DNA of 64,000 nt from Holophagales bacterium (GTDB lineage: Bacteria > Acidobacteriota > Thermoanaerobaculia > UBA5066): NCBI GenBank assembly GCA_016714815.1, contig JADKBZ010000003.1, forward strand, positions 496,001 through 560,000. The letters are read 5' to 3'. A program made the position numbers and the translations under genes. Shown here piece by piece: positions 1 through 8,602 of the stretch; the stretch's first letter is position 1; each line of letters starts with the position of its first letter. The notes beneath the pieces were generated by a model that worked only from the letters and a program-made list of their open reading frames with translations, was not told where the DNA came from and ran no database searches.

Positions 1-279
1 ATGGACGTCGCGCTTCCGAAGGCCGACGGGTTCGAGGTGGCGCGAATCCTGAAGGCGACTCCCATCTTCGCCAGGGTGCCGGTCCTTCTCCTCGGCACGC
101 GCGTCGACCGGTCGCAGGAGCACTTCGCCCGGCAGGTCGGAGCGAGCGACATCCTCGCGCGACCGATCTCCGAGCGGGAGATCGTCGAACGGACCTGGCG
201 GCTTCTCGGCCCGCTCGGCTTCTACCGGGACGAGGTCCAGACGGCCCGAATCACGCGGCCCGGTCCCCGGCGCACCTGA
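1..279 (+). CDS. Response regulator receiver domain, C-terminal part (truncated by window edge)
   Basis: The reading frame is open at the left edge. The first residues match the region after beta strand 3 of a CheY-like receiver: MDVALPKADGFEV, where Asp2 would be the phosphoacceptor. Thr33 in LLLGT fits the conserved beta-4 Thr/Ser. The usual beta-5 Lys-Pro is Arg-Pro here (LARPISE), a conservative change at a residue normally needed for phosphorylation signalling. About 50 N-terminal residues lie outside the window, so the apparent ATG at base 1 is not the real start. No output domain follows in the 90 residues seen. A PAS sensor and a histidine kinase follow on the same strand, so it may belong to one signalling unit. 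Confidence 0.75.
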   Translation: MDVALPKADGFEVARILKATPIFARVPVLLLGTRVDRSQEHFARQVGASDILARPISEREIVERTWRLLGPLGFYRDEVQTARITRPGPRRT

Positions 280-333
280 ATACGCCCTCCTCCACGCCGT
301 CTTAACGAGGCCGGTCTAGGATCCAGAGCTTCC

Positions 334-1443
334 ATGACGACGCTCGCGACACCCCCCGGCCCTTCCCGCCTCCCGGGGCTCCTCCGCCGGGGGATCGTCC
401 CTCTCCTCCTTTCTCTGGCCGGCGGCCTCCTGGCGGGTTTCGCCTTCAACCAGGTCCTGGACCGGGCGATCGCCGGGCGGACGGAAGCGAGCGCCTTCGC
501 GCTTCTCGCGCGCGTCGGGCCCGACCTGGAGGCGGTCCTCGCCTCGGGAGGGGATACCAGAGAGGCGGTCAGCCGGCTCGGACGCCAGCTTTCGCTCCGC
601 ACGACGCTGATCGCGCGGGACGGGCGGGTCCTCGGCGACAGCAGCGTCGCGCCGGAACGGCTCGGCTCCCTCGAGAACCACGCCAACCGGCCGGAGATCC
701 TCGACGCGGGCCGGTCCGGGCGGGGCGTGAGGACGCGATTCTCCTCGACCGTCGGCGCCCGGCTCGTCTACGCGGCCGTCCGCCTTCGCGGGGGCGAGGT
801 TCTCCGCCTCGCGTTTCCCGAGAAGGACCTCGCCCTCTGGGAAGCGCCCTACCGGAACCAGACGCTCGCCCTCTCCCTCCTCGCCGGCCTTCTCGTGGCC
901 GCGCTTCTCGTCCGTGCGAGCTCGCGCCACGCCGCCGAGCTGACCCGCGTTCACGAGGCCGTCGCCGCGGCCGGCCGATGCGAGCGCCCCGCGAATCCGG
1001 GCTTCGTCTCCGAGGAGGCCGCGGTCGTGTTTTCCGCCCTCGGCGACCTGGCCGACCTCTCCGCCGAGCGGGCCGCGGACGCCCGGCGCGCCGCCGTCGT
1101 CTCCCGCATCCTCTTCGACGAGGCCCCGGCCGGCCTGCTCGTGACGGACCCCTCCCTTTCTCTCCTCGACGCCAACCCCGAGGCGCTCCGGCTCCTCGGA
1201 GCCGGGTCCGGCCCGTTCCGTCCCGGAGAGCACATCCTCGAGCTCGTCCGCGAAGCGGCGATGACCGGCCTGCTCGAGGCGGCCCTGGAGAAGGGCCGGT
1301 CCACCGGACTCCTGACGCTTCCGGTGGAAAAGGGCGGACGGACGCTCGAGGCGACGGCGATCCGCGTGGCCCAGGGCGCCAGGCCGGGCCAGCCGGCGGC
1401 CGTCGCGATCCTCCGCGAGACGCCCTCTCCGCGAAAGGCGTAG
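334..1443 (+). CDS. Membrane-anchored PAS-domain sensor protein lacking a kinase domain
   Basis: 369 residues. A transmembrane helix (about 20-40), an extracytoplasmic domain (about 45-170) and a second helix (about 178-195) are followed by a linker and a PAS domain (about 260-365). The extracytoplasmic segment DGRVLGDSSV...ENHANRPEI closely resembles the sensor region of PhoR-type histidine kinases. The protein stops after the PAS domain: there is no H-box and no ATPase domain. A separate histidine kinase starts 80 bases downstream. Either this protein passes its signal to another protein, or it is a PhoR-like kinase that lost its catalytic half. The start ATG is the first in frame before the membrane helix. 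Confidence 0.7.
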   Translation: MTTLATPPGPSRLPGLLRRGIVPLLLSLAGGLLAGFAFNQVLDRAIAGRTEASAFALLARVGPDLEAVLASGGDTREAVSRLGRQLSLRTTLIARDGRVLGDSSVAPERLGSLENHANRPEILDAGRSGRGVRTRFSSTVGARLVYAAVRLRGGEVLRLAFPEKDLALWEAPYRNQTLALSLLAGLLVAALLVRASSRHAAELTRVHEAVAAAGRCERPANPGFVSEEAAVVFSALGDLADLSAERAADARRAAVVSRILFDEAPAGLLVTDPSLSLLDANPEALRLLGAGSGPFRPGEHILELVREAAMTGLLEAALEKGRSTGLLTLPVEKGGRTLEATAIRVAQGARPGQPAAVAILRETPSPRKA

Positions 1444-1522
1444 CCGAAGCCGGGCTCCTCGAGGTCGATCCGGCCCCCGGGGCGGAGGCGATCGGACCGA
1501 CTCCGGTGCACAATCCACGTGC

Positions 1523-2978
1523 ATGAGCAGCGGATCGATGCCCGGCTCCCGGCACTCGTCGTCGGGATGGCGCATCCCGCGCTCGGCCCGGCGTGACCCG
1601 CCCGTCGTCCCGGTGAGCGAGCGGGACCTCGAGGACGTCTGGCGCCTGCGCTTCCGCGACCCGCTGGTGGAGGCCGCCTTCCGCGAGGAGCAGAAGACGG
1701 CGAGCGGCCGGATCCTCCGGCCCGCCGTCGCCGTGGCCCTCGGGACGATCCTCGCCTTCGGTCTCCTCGATCCGATCGCCTTCCCCGAGACGTGGCCCCT
1801 CGTCCTCGCCATCCGGCTCTGTGCGCTGGCGGCCCCGGTCGCCCTGTTATTCGGCCTCACGTACGTTCCCCGTTTCGCGCGATGGACCCGCCTGATCCTC
1901 GAGGTCGGAGGCGTCGGAGCGGGCTGGGGCGTGGCGGCGATGATCGCGGTGGGGCACCTCCACGAGCCGGGGACGACGCTCTACTTCGTCGCCCTCAGCT
2001 TTCCGATGGCCTCCGCCGCCATCGGGCTTCTTCCCTCCGGCTACGCCGCGAGCGTCGTCCGCGCCGGCCTCATCGTCCTCTCCTTCCCCGCCGTCGCCCT
2101 CCTCCGGAGAGTCCCCGACTTCGGCCCGCCGCTGCCGGCCGACGTCGTCGTCGTCTCGCTGGGGACGCTCCTCCTCCTCTGGTTCTTCTTCGCGGTCGCC
2201 GGGTACTTCCGCGAGGCCTACCAGAGACGGACGTTCGTGACGATGAGGCTCCTCGAGGCGGCCAGCGAGAAGGTCCGGTCGGTGGCCTCCGAGCTGAAGC
2301 GGCTGAACGAGGAGAAGAGCACCTTCCTCGGGATCGCGGCCCACGACCTCCGAAACCCCCTCGGCGTCGTCCTCGGCTACGCCGAGATGCTCCGGGACGA
2401 CGAGTTCACGCGAAAAGAGACGGCCGAGATGTCGGCCAAGATCGTCCACGCGGCGGAACGGGTCCGGGACCTCGTCGCGGGCCTCATCGAAGCGAGCGCG
2501 GCCGAGGCCGGGAGGGTCTCCCTCGAGAAGCGCCCGTGCGACCTGCTCGCCATCGCGCGAAAGGTCGTCGAAACGGAGGTCGCCATCGCCGCCCGGAAGG
2601 AGATCGGGATCCGGGTCGACGGGACCCCGGTCGTCGTGACGGGCGACCCGGGAGCCATCCAGCAGGTCGTCGAGAACGTCGTCTCGAACGCGGTCAAGTT
2701 CTCGCCCTGGAAGTCGACGGTCGTCGTGACCCATTCGCTCCGAGGGCGGAGCGGGCGTCGTCGAGGTGGAGGACGAGGGTCCCGGCGTGAGCGAGGCCGA
2801 CCGGGCCAGGCTCTTCGCGAAGTTCGCGAGGCTCTCGGCCCGCCCGACGGGCGGCGAATCCTCGACCGGCCTCGGCCTCTCCATCGTCAAGACCCTGACC
2901 GAGGCGATGGGGGGCGACGTCTCGCTCGAGAGCCCCCCCGGCCGCGGAGCGAGATTCCGGGTCCGCCTCCCCGTCTAG
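1523..2978 (+). CDS. Polytopic membrane sensor histidine kinase, interrupted by one frameshift
   Basis: About five to six membrane helices (residues 55-230) precede a coiled linker and a HisKA domain with H-box IAAHDLRNPL (about 272-281), then the ATPase N-box ENVVSNAVKFSP. After VVVT, at about 2729-2732, the frame changes. The correct continuation (IRSEGGAGVVEVEDEGPGVSE, G1 and G2 boxes with STGLGLSIVK) lies one base downstream in frame and ends at the TAG at 2976-2978. Removing one C from the CCC at 2730-2732 restores a protein of about 484 residues. Unrepaired, the frame runs to 3022 with a nonsense tail and no G boxes. Possible causes are a sequencing indel or a real inactivating mutation. 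Confidence 0.8.
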
Positions 2979-3018
2979 GCCCCCCACGCCGGCCGCGCCT
3001 GTTCTATCCTCCCGGAAC

Positions 3019-5007
3019 GTGAGCTCCCGTGCCGCCAGCTGCCCGTCCTGCGGAGGAGAGGTCCTCTTCCGTGCCGGCTCGTCGGTCGTCACCGTCTGCC
3101 CGCAGTGCCGCTCCGCCGTTTCGAGGAAGGGAGCGCGGCTCGAGGCCCTCGGGACCGTCGCCGAGCTCGTCCCGACGTCGTCGCCCTTCCGCATCGGCAC
3201 CACGGGAAAACCGAAGACGCCCGGCCTGAAGCCGTTCCGGATCATCGGGCGCCTGCAGCTCTCGACCGGCGAGGGAACCTGGGACGAGTGGCACGTCTCC
3301 TTCGAGGACGGCCGCTACGCCTGGCTCGCCGAGGCGCAGGGGACCTTCTGGGTGATGCGGCCCCTGGCACCGCCTTCGAACCCGCCTGCTCCCGAGTTCA
3401 CGCAGATCGCGCCCGGGCAGCGGCTCAACTTCGGCGCGTACGGCCAGTTCACGGTGACCGACCGGCGCCAGGCGCTCTACGCTTCGGCCGAGGGGGACCT
3501 CCCGTTCGCGTCCGTCCCGGGATCGGTCTTCATGTACGCCGACCTCTCCGGCGCCGACGGGAGCCTCGCGACGCTCGACTACGGCGACGACCCCGGCGTC
3601 GACGCCTTCTTCGTCGGAAAGCAGGTCCAGCTCGCCGACCTCGGCGTCGACGGGCTCGAAGGGTGGTCCGAGCGGAAGGTCGCCGCGAAGGCCTCCTCTC
3701 TCAACTGCCCCGCCTGCGGCGCGGGGCTCCAGCTGAAGGACCCGGCGAACACCGTCCGCGTCGCCTGCACCTACTGCGGCTCCGTCCTCGCGACCCCCGA
3801 GGACGGAGCTTCGGCCGCGAAGTTCGAGGTCCTCGCGCGGCTCCAGAAGATCCCCTTCAAGCCGCTCCTCCCGCTCGGCGGCGACGGGACGCTCCGGGGG
3901 CTGAAGTACGTGATCCTCGGGGCCGTCCTGAAGGCCTGCACGGTCGACGGCACCTCCTACTACTGGCGCGAGTACCTCCTCAAGGAGACGAAGTCGGAGG
4001 CCTACCACTGGCTCGTCGAGTCGAACGGCCACTGGACGCTCGTGGCGGGGATCGCCGCCGGCGAGGTCTCGACGGCGCCGCGGCTCGCCGTCTGGCGCGG
4101 CACCCGCTACCGGCACTTCCAGGCGACGACGGCCCGCGTGGAGGCGGTCCTCGGCGAGTTTTACTGGGAGGTGAAGAAGGGCGAGACGACCGACGTCTCC
4201 GACTACGTCGCCCCCCCGCGGATCCTCTCGGAGGAGAAATACGCGAACGAGGTCACCTGGTCGGAAGGGAGCTACGTCCCGAAGGAGGAGGTCGAGCAGG
4301 CCTTCGCCCTGAAGGCGCCCCTTCCGACACCCGAGGGGGTCGGCTCCAACCAGCCCTGGCCGCACCTGGAGTCGTCCCGCGGGTTCCTCAGGACGATGGG
4401 GCTCTTCGCCGGGATCGCCCTCTTCCTCTTCGTCTTCTTCAACATCAAGGCCGACCGCAAGGTCGTCTACCAGATGCGCCACGACCTCTCGGCCTCGGCC
4501 AGCGACCCGACGCTCTCCCCCGACGCGGCGGCCGAGGCGCTCACGGTCGTCAGCGAACCGTTCGACATCCCTCACTCGGGGAACGTCGAGGCGAGGATCG
4601 ACGCGCCGTCCGACAACAGCTGGGTCTTCGTGAGCGCCGTCCTCCTGCAGGAGGCGACCGGCCAGGCCTTCGGGTTCGGCCTCCAGTCCGACTACTACCA
4701 CGGCCGCGACGGCGGCGAGAGCTGGAGCGAGGGCTCCCGGTCGCGCACCGTCTACGTCGGCCGCGTCCCCGCGGGGCGCTACGTCCTCCGCCTCGAGCCC
4801 GAGATCGAGCGGGGGAAGGCGCCGTCCTACTACGACATCCGCCTCCGGAGCGGCGTTCCCCGGATGGCACATTTCGTGATCGTCCTTCTCCTCCTCCTCA
4901 TCGGACCGATCGCGCTCGGCATCTCGAAGGCCCGCTTCGAGGGCCGGCGCTGGGCCGAGAGCGACTACGGGGGAGGGGGCGACGGCGGATCGGACGACGA
5001 CGAATGA
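3019..5007 (+). CDS. DUF4178 domain membrane protein with two zinc ribbons
   Basis: 662 residues, GTG start. Two zinc-ribbon-like motifs (CPSCGG...CPQC near residues 8-29; CPACG...CTYCGS near 231-253) each precede a DUF4178-type beta-rich domain (GTWDEWHVSFEDGRYAWLAE and the YYWREYLL...YHWLVESNGHW region). Two membrane helices lie near residues 460-478 and 616-637, with an extracytoplasmic beta domain between them. The C-terminus is Gly/Asp-rich. It is the first gene of a tight operon with a 56-aa membrane protein, a DUF350 protein, a spermidine-synthase-like membrane protein and an amine-oxidase-like protein. DUF4178 genes are known to cluster with DUF350 and spermidine synthase genes in envelope-stress neighbourhoods. 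Biochemical function is unknown. Confidence 0.85.
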   Translation: MSSRAASCPSCGGEVLFRAGSSVVTVCPQCRSAVSRKGARLEALGTVAELVPTSSPFRIGTTGKPKTPGLKPFRIIGRLQLSTGEGTWDEWHVSFEDGRYAWLAEAQGTFWVMRPLAPPSNPPAPEFTQIAPGQRLNFGAYGQFTVTDRRQALYASAEGDLPFASVPGSVFMYADLSGADGSLATLDYGDDPGVDAFFVGKQVQLADLGVDGLEGWSERKVAAKASSLNCPACGAGLQLKDPANTVRVACTYCGSVLATPEDGASAAKFEVLARLQKIPFKPLLPLGGDGTLRGLKYVILGAVLKACTVDGTSYYWREYLLKETKSEAYHWLVESNGHWTLVAGIAAGEVSTAPRLAVWRGTRYRHFQATTARVEAVLGEFYWEVKKGETTDVSDYVAPPRILSEEKYANEVTWSEGSYVPKEEVEQAFALKAPLPTPEGVGSNQPWPHLESSRGFLRTMGLFAGIALFLFVFFNIKADRKVVYQMRHDLSASASDPTLSPDAAAEALTVVSEPFDIPHSGNVEARIDAPSDNSWVFVSAVLLQEATGQAFGFGLQSDYYHGRDGGESWSEGSRSRTVYVGRVPAGRYVLRLEPEIERGKAPSYYDIRLRSGVPRMAHFVIVLLLLLIGPIALGISKARFEGRRWAESDYGGGGDGGSDDDE

Positions 5008-5014
5008 GGCCGAC

Positions 5015-5185
5015 ATGCTGAAACGTGGATTCCAGGTCTTCGGCGCTCTCATCCTGACGGCCTACGCGTGGGCCGGTTTCGCCGGGTGGGAGATGCCGGG
5101 CAACGCGAAAAAGGGCGTCGTGGCCGCGGGTGCGCGGAGCGCGACCGGATTCAGGGCCTACAGCTTCTGGACGGGAGGAAAGTGA
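5015..5185 (+). CDS. Small single-pass membrane protein of the DUF4178/DUF350 operon
   Basis: 56 residues from the ATG at 5015, beginning MLKRGFQVFGALILTAYAWA and ending FWTGGK. A positively charged start and one hydrophobic helix (about 6-24) suggest a membrane anchor, followed by a short polar tail. It begins 7 bases after the DUF4178 stop, and its TGA overlaps the ATG of the DUF350 gene as ATGA, so the genes are probably translationally coupled. I do not recognise a family. Support comes from its position filling the operon gap with no other coding signal, and from its overlapping stop and start. Confidence 0.6.
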   Translation: MLKRGFQVFGALILTAYAWAGFAGWEMPGNAKKGVVAAGARSATGFRAYSFWTGGK

Positions 5186-5406
5186 TGAACTGGTGGCAGC
5201 TCCACGGAGCGCAGGTGGTCTCGGCGCTCGTCTTCTCGGCCATAGGAATCGGGGTGTTCGGCCTCTTCTTCCTGATCCTCCCGAGAATCCTTCCCTTCTC
5301 GCTGAAGAAGGAGATCGAGGAAGACCAGAACATCGCCCTCGGGATCGTCATCGCGAGCATCGTGATCGGGATGGCCATCATCATCGGGCAGGCCATCGGC
5401 TCGTGA
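5185..5406 (+). CDS. DUF350 (YjfL-type) small membrane protein
   Basis: 73 residues starting MNWWQLHGAQVV, with two predicted membrane helices (about 8-32 and 45-70) separated by a charged loop, SLKKEIEEDQNIALG. The EEDQN-A-GI pattern before helix 2 is typical of DUF350/YjfL proteins, which usually carry one or two such helix pairs. The start is fixed by the ATGA overlap with the upstream small gene; longer in-frame extensions upstream would overlap that gene. DUF350 genes commonly neighbour spermidine synthase and DUF4178 genes. The molecular role is not established. Confidence 0.82.
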   Translation: MNWWQLHGAQVVSALVFSAIGIGVFGLFFLILPRILPFSLKKEIEEDQNIALGIVIASIVIGMAIIIGQAIGS

Positions 5407-5410
5407 CCTG

Positions 5411-6922
5411 GTGACATCGAGCCCGGTCCGTCCGGGACCGGTCTACCTGACGGTTCTGGCGATCGCCACCTGCGGGCTCGTCTACGAGCTCGTCGCGGGA
5501 GCGCTCGCGAGCTATCTCCTCGGGGACACGGTCACCCAGTTCTCTCTCGTCATCGGGATCTACCTGACGGCGATGGGGGCGGGAGCGTGGCTCTCGAAGT
5601 TCGTCGAGCGGGGCGTCGCCAGGCGGTTCATCGAAGCCGAGATCGCCGTCGCCTTTCTCGGCGGCTTCTCGGCGCCGATCCTCTCCTTCGCCTTCCTGTC
5701 GCCCCGCTGGTTCCACCCCGCCTTCTACGGCCTCGTCTTCGCCATCGGAACCCTCGTCGGCCTCGAGATCCCGCTCCTCCTCCGCCTCCTGCGCCGGTCG
5801 GTCGCCTTCAAGGACCTCGTCGCCCAGGTCCTCACGTTCGACTACCTCGGCGCCCTCGCCGCCTCGCTCCTCTTCCCCCTCGTCTTCGTCCCGCACCTCG
5901 GCCTCTTCCGGACGTCGCTCCTCTTCGGCCTCCTCAACGCCGTCGTCGCCTTCACCTCGATCCGGCTCTTCCGCGACGAGATCGGCCCGCCCGGAGGCCT
6001 CCTGGCGAAGGCGGCTCTCGTCACCCTCCTCCTCCTCGTCGGCTACGCCTCGGCCGACCGCCTGTCCGACCTCTCCGAGGAGCAGCTCTACGCCGACGAG
6101 GTCCTCTTCGCGAAGAGCTCGGCCTACCAGCGGGTCGTCCTGACGAAGAACCGGGCGGGCTTCCAGCTCTTCCTGAACGGGCACCTGCAGTTCTCGTCGG
6201 TCGACGAGTACCGCTACCACGAAGCGCTCGTCCACCCCGCGTTTGCCCTCGTCCCCGGCGCCCGGCGCGTCGCCGTCTTCGGCGGCGGCGACGGCCTCGC
6301 CGTCCGCGAGGTCCTGCGGCACCCTTCCGTCGAGTCGGTCACGCTCGTCGACCTCGACCCGATGGTGACGCGACTCGCCCGCGAGAACCCCCTCTTCACG
6401 CGGCTCAACGGCGGGTCGCTCCTGTCGCCGAAGGTCACGGTCGTCAACGACGACGCGATGACCTGGCTCGAGAAGGGGACCGACCGCTTCGACCTCGTCT
6501 TCGTCGACTTCCCCGACCCGAACAGCTTCGCCGTCGGCAAGCTCTACACGAAGCGCTTCTACGGCCTCCTGAAGAGGCGCCTCTCGCCCGAAGGCGCCTT
6601 CGCCGTCCAGTCGACCTCGCCGCTCTTTGCCCGGAAGTCCTTCTGGATCATCGACCGGACGATCCAGGCGGCGGGATTCTCCACGCGGGCCTACCACGCG
6701 GCCGTCCCCTCCTTCGGCGAGTGGGGCTACGTCCTCGCCGCGCCGAGACCCTTCGACGTCCCGTCCCGTCTCGTCCGGGGCCTTCGCTACCTCTCCGACG
6801 AGACGCTCCCCGCCCTCTTCTCCTTCGGCCCCGACATGGCCCGGTGGGAGGCGCCCGTGAACCGCCTCCACGACCAGGTCCTGGTCCGGACCTACGAGAG
6901 CGAGTGGCGGAAGTTCGAGTGA
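5411..6922 (+). CDS. Membrane-fused spermidine synthase-like aminopropyltransferase
   Basis: 503 residues, GTG start 4 bases after the DUF350 stop. About seven N-terminal membrane helices (residues 8-215) are fused to a spermidine-synthase fold. The nucleotide-binding loop VAVFGGGDGLAVREV (about 287-301) and acidic VDLDP match the S-adenosyl (decarboxylated SAM) pocket, and FDLVFVDFPDPN (about 360-371) matches the catalytic Asp region. Expected reaction: transfer of aminopropyl from decarboxylated SAM to an amine at the inner membrane; the true acceptor is unknown. The decarboxylated SAM donor could come from the SpeD gene at 13761. Membrane-fused SpeE proteins are known in several phyla but are poorly characterised. 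Confidence 0.85.
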   Translation: MTSSPVRPGPVYLTVLAIATCGLVYELVAGALASYLLGDTVTQFSLVIGIYLTAMGAGAWLSKFVERGVARRFIEAEIAVAFLGGFSAPILSFAFLSPRWFHPAFYGLVFAIGTLVGLEIPLLLRLLRRSVAFKDLVAQVLTFDYLGALAASLLFPLVFVPHLGLFRTSLLFGLLNAVVAFTSIRLFRDEIGPPGGLLAKAALVTLLLLVGYASADRLSDLSEEQLYADEVLFAKSSAYQRVVLTKNRAGFQLFLNGHLQFSSVDEYRYHEALVHPAFALVPGARRVAVFGGGDGLAVREVLRHPSVESVTLVDLDPMVTRLARENPLFTRLNGGSLLSPKVTVVNDDAMTWLEKGTDRFDLVFVDFPDPNSFAVGKLYTKRFYGLLKRRLSPEGAFAVQSTSPLFARKSFWIIDRTIQAAGFSTRAYHAAVPSFGEWGYVLAAPRPFDVPSRLVRGLRYLSDETLPALFSFGPDMARWEAPVNRLHDQVLVRTYESEWRKFE

Positions 6923-6923
6923 C

Positions 6924-8579
6924 GTGAGGCCCTCCCGCCGCGAGGCGATCGCCGCGCTCGTCGGTCTGCCGGCCCTCTCCTCCCTGCTCGCCTCCTGCCG
7001 AACCGCGCCGGAGCGCCCTCCCTTCGGAGGGGTCATCGCCGGGGCCGACCTCCTTCGGGGGCACCGGATCCGGACCGGCGAGCTCCTCACCCGGCCCGTC
7101 GCGCGCCGCGAGAGCGTCGGCGTCGCGATTCTCGGCGCCGGAATCTCCGGCCTCTCCTCCGCGTGGACGCTCGCCCGCGCCGGCTTCACCGACTACCGCC
7201 TTTACGAGCTGGAGGACGACCCGGGCGGCAACGCCCGTTCGGGGCGCAACGCCGTCTCGGCCTTCCCCTGGGGCGCGCACTACGTCCCGGTGCCGGTCTA
7301 CGGCAACGCCGCGCTCGAGACGCTTCTCTCCGAGGTCGGCGCGCTGACGGGCCGCACCCCCCAGGGCGAGCCGGAGTGGGCCGAGGAGATGCTCTGCGCC
7401 GAGCCCGAGGAGCGGCTCTCCTTCCGCGGCCTCTGGTACGAAGGGCTCTACCCGCGCGCCGGGGCGTCCCGGCAGGACCGCGAGGAGCTCTCCCGCTTCG
7501 AGCGCGAGATGCTCCGCCAGGCCGCCCTGCGCGACGCGAAAGGGCGGCGCGCCTTCGCCATTCCCCGCCGCCGCTCCTCCGACGACGCCGAATGGACCGC
7601 CCTCGACCGGATCTCGATGCGCGAGTGGCTGACGCGCAATCGCTTCTCGGGCGCGCGCCTCTTCTGGTTCGCCGAGTACGCCACGCGCGACGACTTCGGC
7701 TCCTCGCTCGACGACACCTCCGCCTGGGCCGGCATCCACTACTTCGCCTCGCGCCTGCGAGGGAGCTCGCCGGACGGCCCCTTCGAGGAGCCCGCCGCGT
7801 TCCTGACCTGGCCCGAAGGAAACGGCCGCCTCGTGAAGCACCTCGTGAAGAGCGCCGGGGACCGGATCGTCACGGGGGCCGTCGTCTTCGACGTCGTCCC
7901 GAAGCCGGACGGCGCCACGCTCCGCTGGCTCGACGTCCCGCGTAACGAGGTCGTCGAGGTATCCGCACGTCACGTCGTCTACGCCCTGCCGCGCTACACC
8001 GCGGCGAAGGTCCTCGCCCCGTGGCGCGAGGAGCCCCCGGCGTTCCTGCGCTCCTTCGAGTACGCGCCCTGGCTCGTCGCCAACCTCACCCTTTCCGGAC
8101 GCCCGGCCGAGCGCGGCTTCCCGCTCTGCTGGGACAACGTCCTCTACGACTCGCGCGGCCTCGGCTACGTCGTCGCAACGCACCAGACCGGGCGCACCCA
8201 CGGCCCGACCGTCCTCACCTACTACCTCGTCTTCGCGGGCGAGGAGCCGCGCAAGGCGCGCGAGAAGCTCCTCTCGGCAACGTGGGCCGAGCTGGCCCAG
8301 GCCGTCCTCGCCGACCTCTCGCGGGCCCACCCCGACCTCCCCGCCCTGGTGACGAACGTCGACGTCTATCTCTGGGGGCACGCGATGGCGCGCCCGCACC
8401 CGGGATTCATCTGGCACCCGGACCGGGAGCAGCTGGAGAAACCCGTGGGCCGCGTACGCTTCGCCCACGCCGACGCCTCCGGCCTGCCGCTCTTCGAAGA
8501 GGCGCAGGACGCCGGCATCCGCGCCGCCGAGGCGATCCTCGCCGAGGAGAAGGAGCGGTTCACGTCGCTCCTGGGGTAG
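6924..8579 (+). CDS. Secreted or lipoprotein FAD-dependent amine oxidase-like oxidoreductase
   Basis: 551 residues, GTG start directly after the SpeE-like stop. The N-terminus carries a twin-arginine-like SRREAIAALVG followed by a hydrophobic stretch and lipobox LLASC, so a Tat-exported lipoprotein is likely. The dinucleotide-binding motif VAILGAGISGLSSAWTLARAG (start near residue 68) and the following acidic YELEDDPGGNARSG are typical of FAD-dependent amine or amino acid oxidases. The C-terminal FAD contact region HADASGLPLFEEAQDAGIRAAEA is present. The operon context with an aminopropyltransferase suggests a polyamine-like or other amine substrate, but this is inference. The gene ends the operon and converges on the antiporter gene. 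Confidence 0.8.
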   Translation: MRPSRREAIAALVGLPALSSLLASCRTAPERPPFGGVIAGADLLRGHRIRTGELLTRPVARRESVGVAILGAGISGLSSAWTLARAGFTDYRLYELEDDPGGNARSGRNAVSAFPWGAHYVPVPVYGNAALETLLSEVGALTGRTPQGEPEWAEEMLCAEPEERLSFRGLWYEGLYPRAGASRQDREELSRFEREMLRQAALRDAKGRRAFAIPRRRSSDDAEWTALDRISMREWLTRNRFSGARLFWFAEYATRDDFGSSLDDTSAWAGIHYFASRLRGSSPDGPFEEPAAFLTWPEGNGRLVKHLVKSAGDRIVTGAVVFDVVPKPDGATLRWLDVPRNEVVEVSARHVVYALPRYTAAKVLAPWREEPPAFLRSFEYAPWLVANLTLSGRPAERGFPLCWDNVLYDSRGLGYVVATHQTGRTHGPTVLTYYLVFAGEEPRKAREKLLSATWAELAQAVLADLSRAHPDLPALVTNVDVYLWGHAMARPHPGFIWHPDREQLEKPVGRVRFAHADASGLPLFEEAQDAGIRAAEAILAEEKERFTSLLG

Positions 8580-8602
8580 CCCCCCTCCCGGGAGGTTCGC
8601 CG

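Noticed and set aside
2725..2770. Programmed frameshift in the histidine kinase
   Set aside because: No slippery heptamer or stimulatory structure, and kinases of this type are not known to use frameshifting; a base error or true mutation is simpler.
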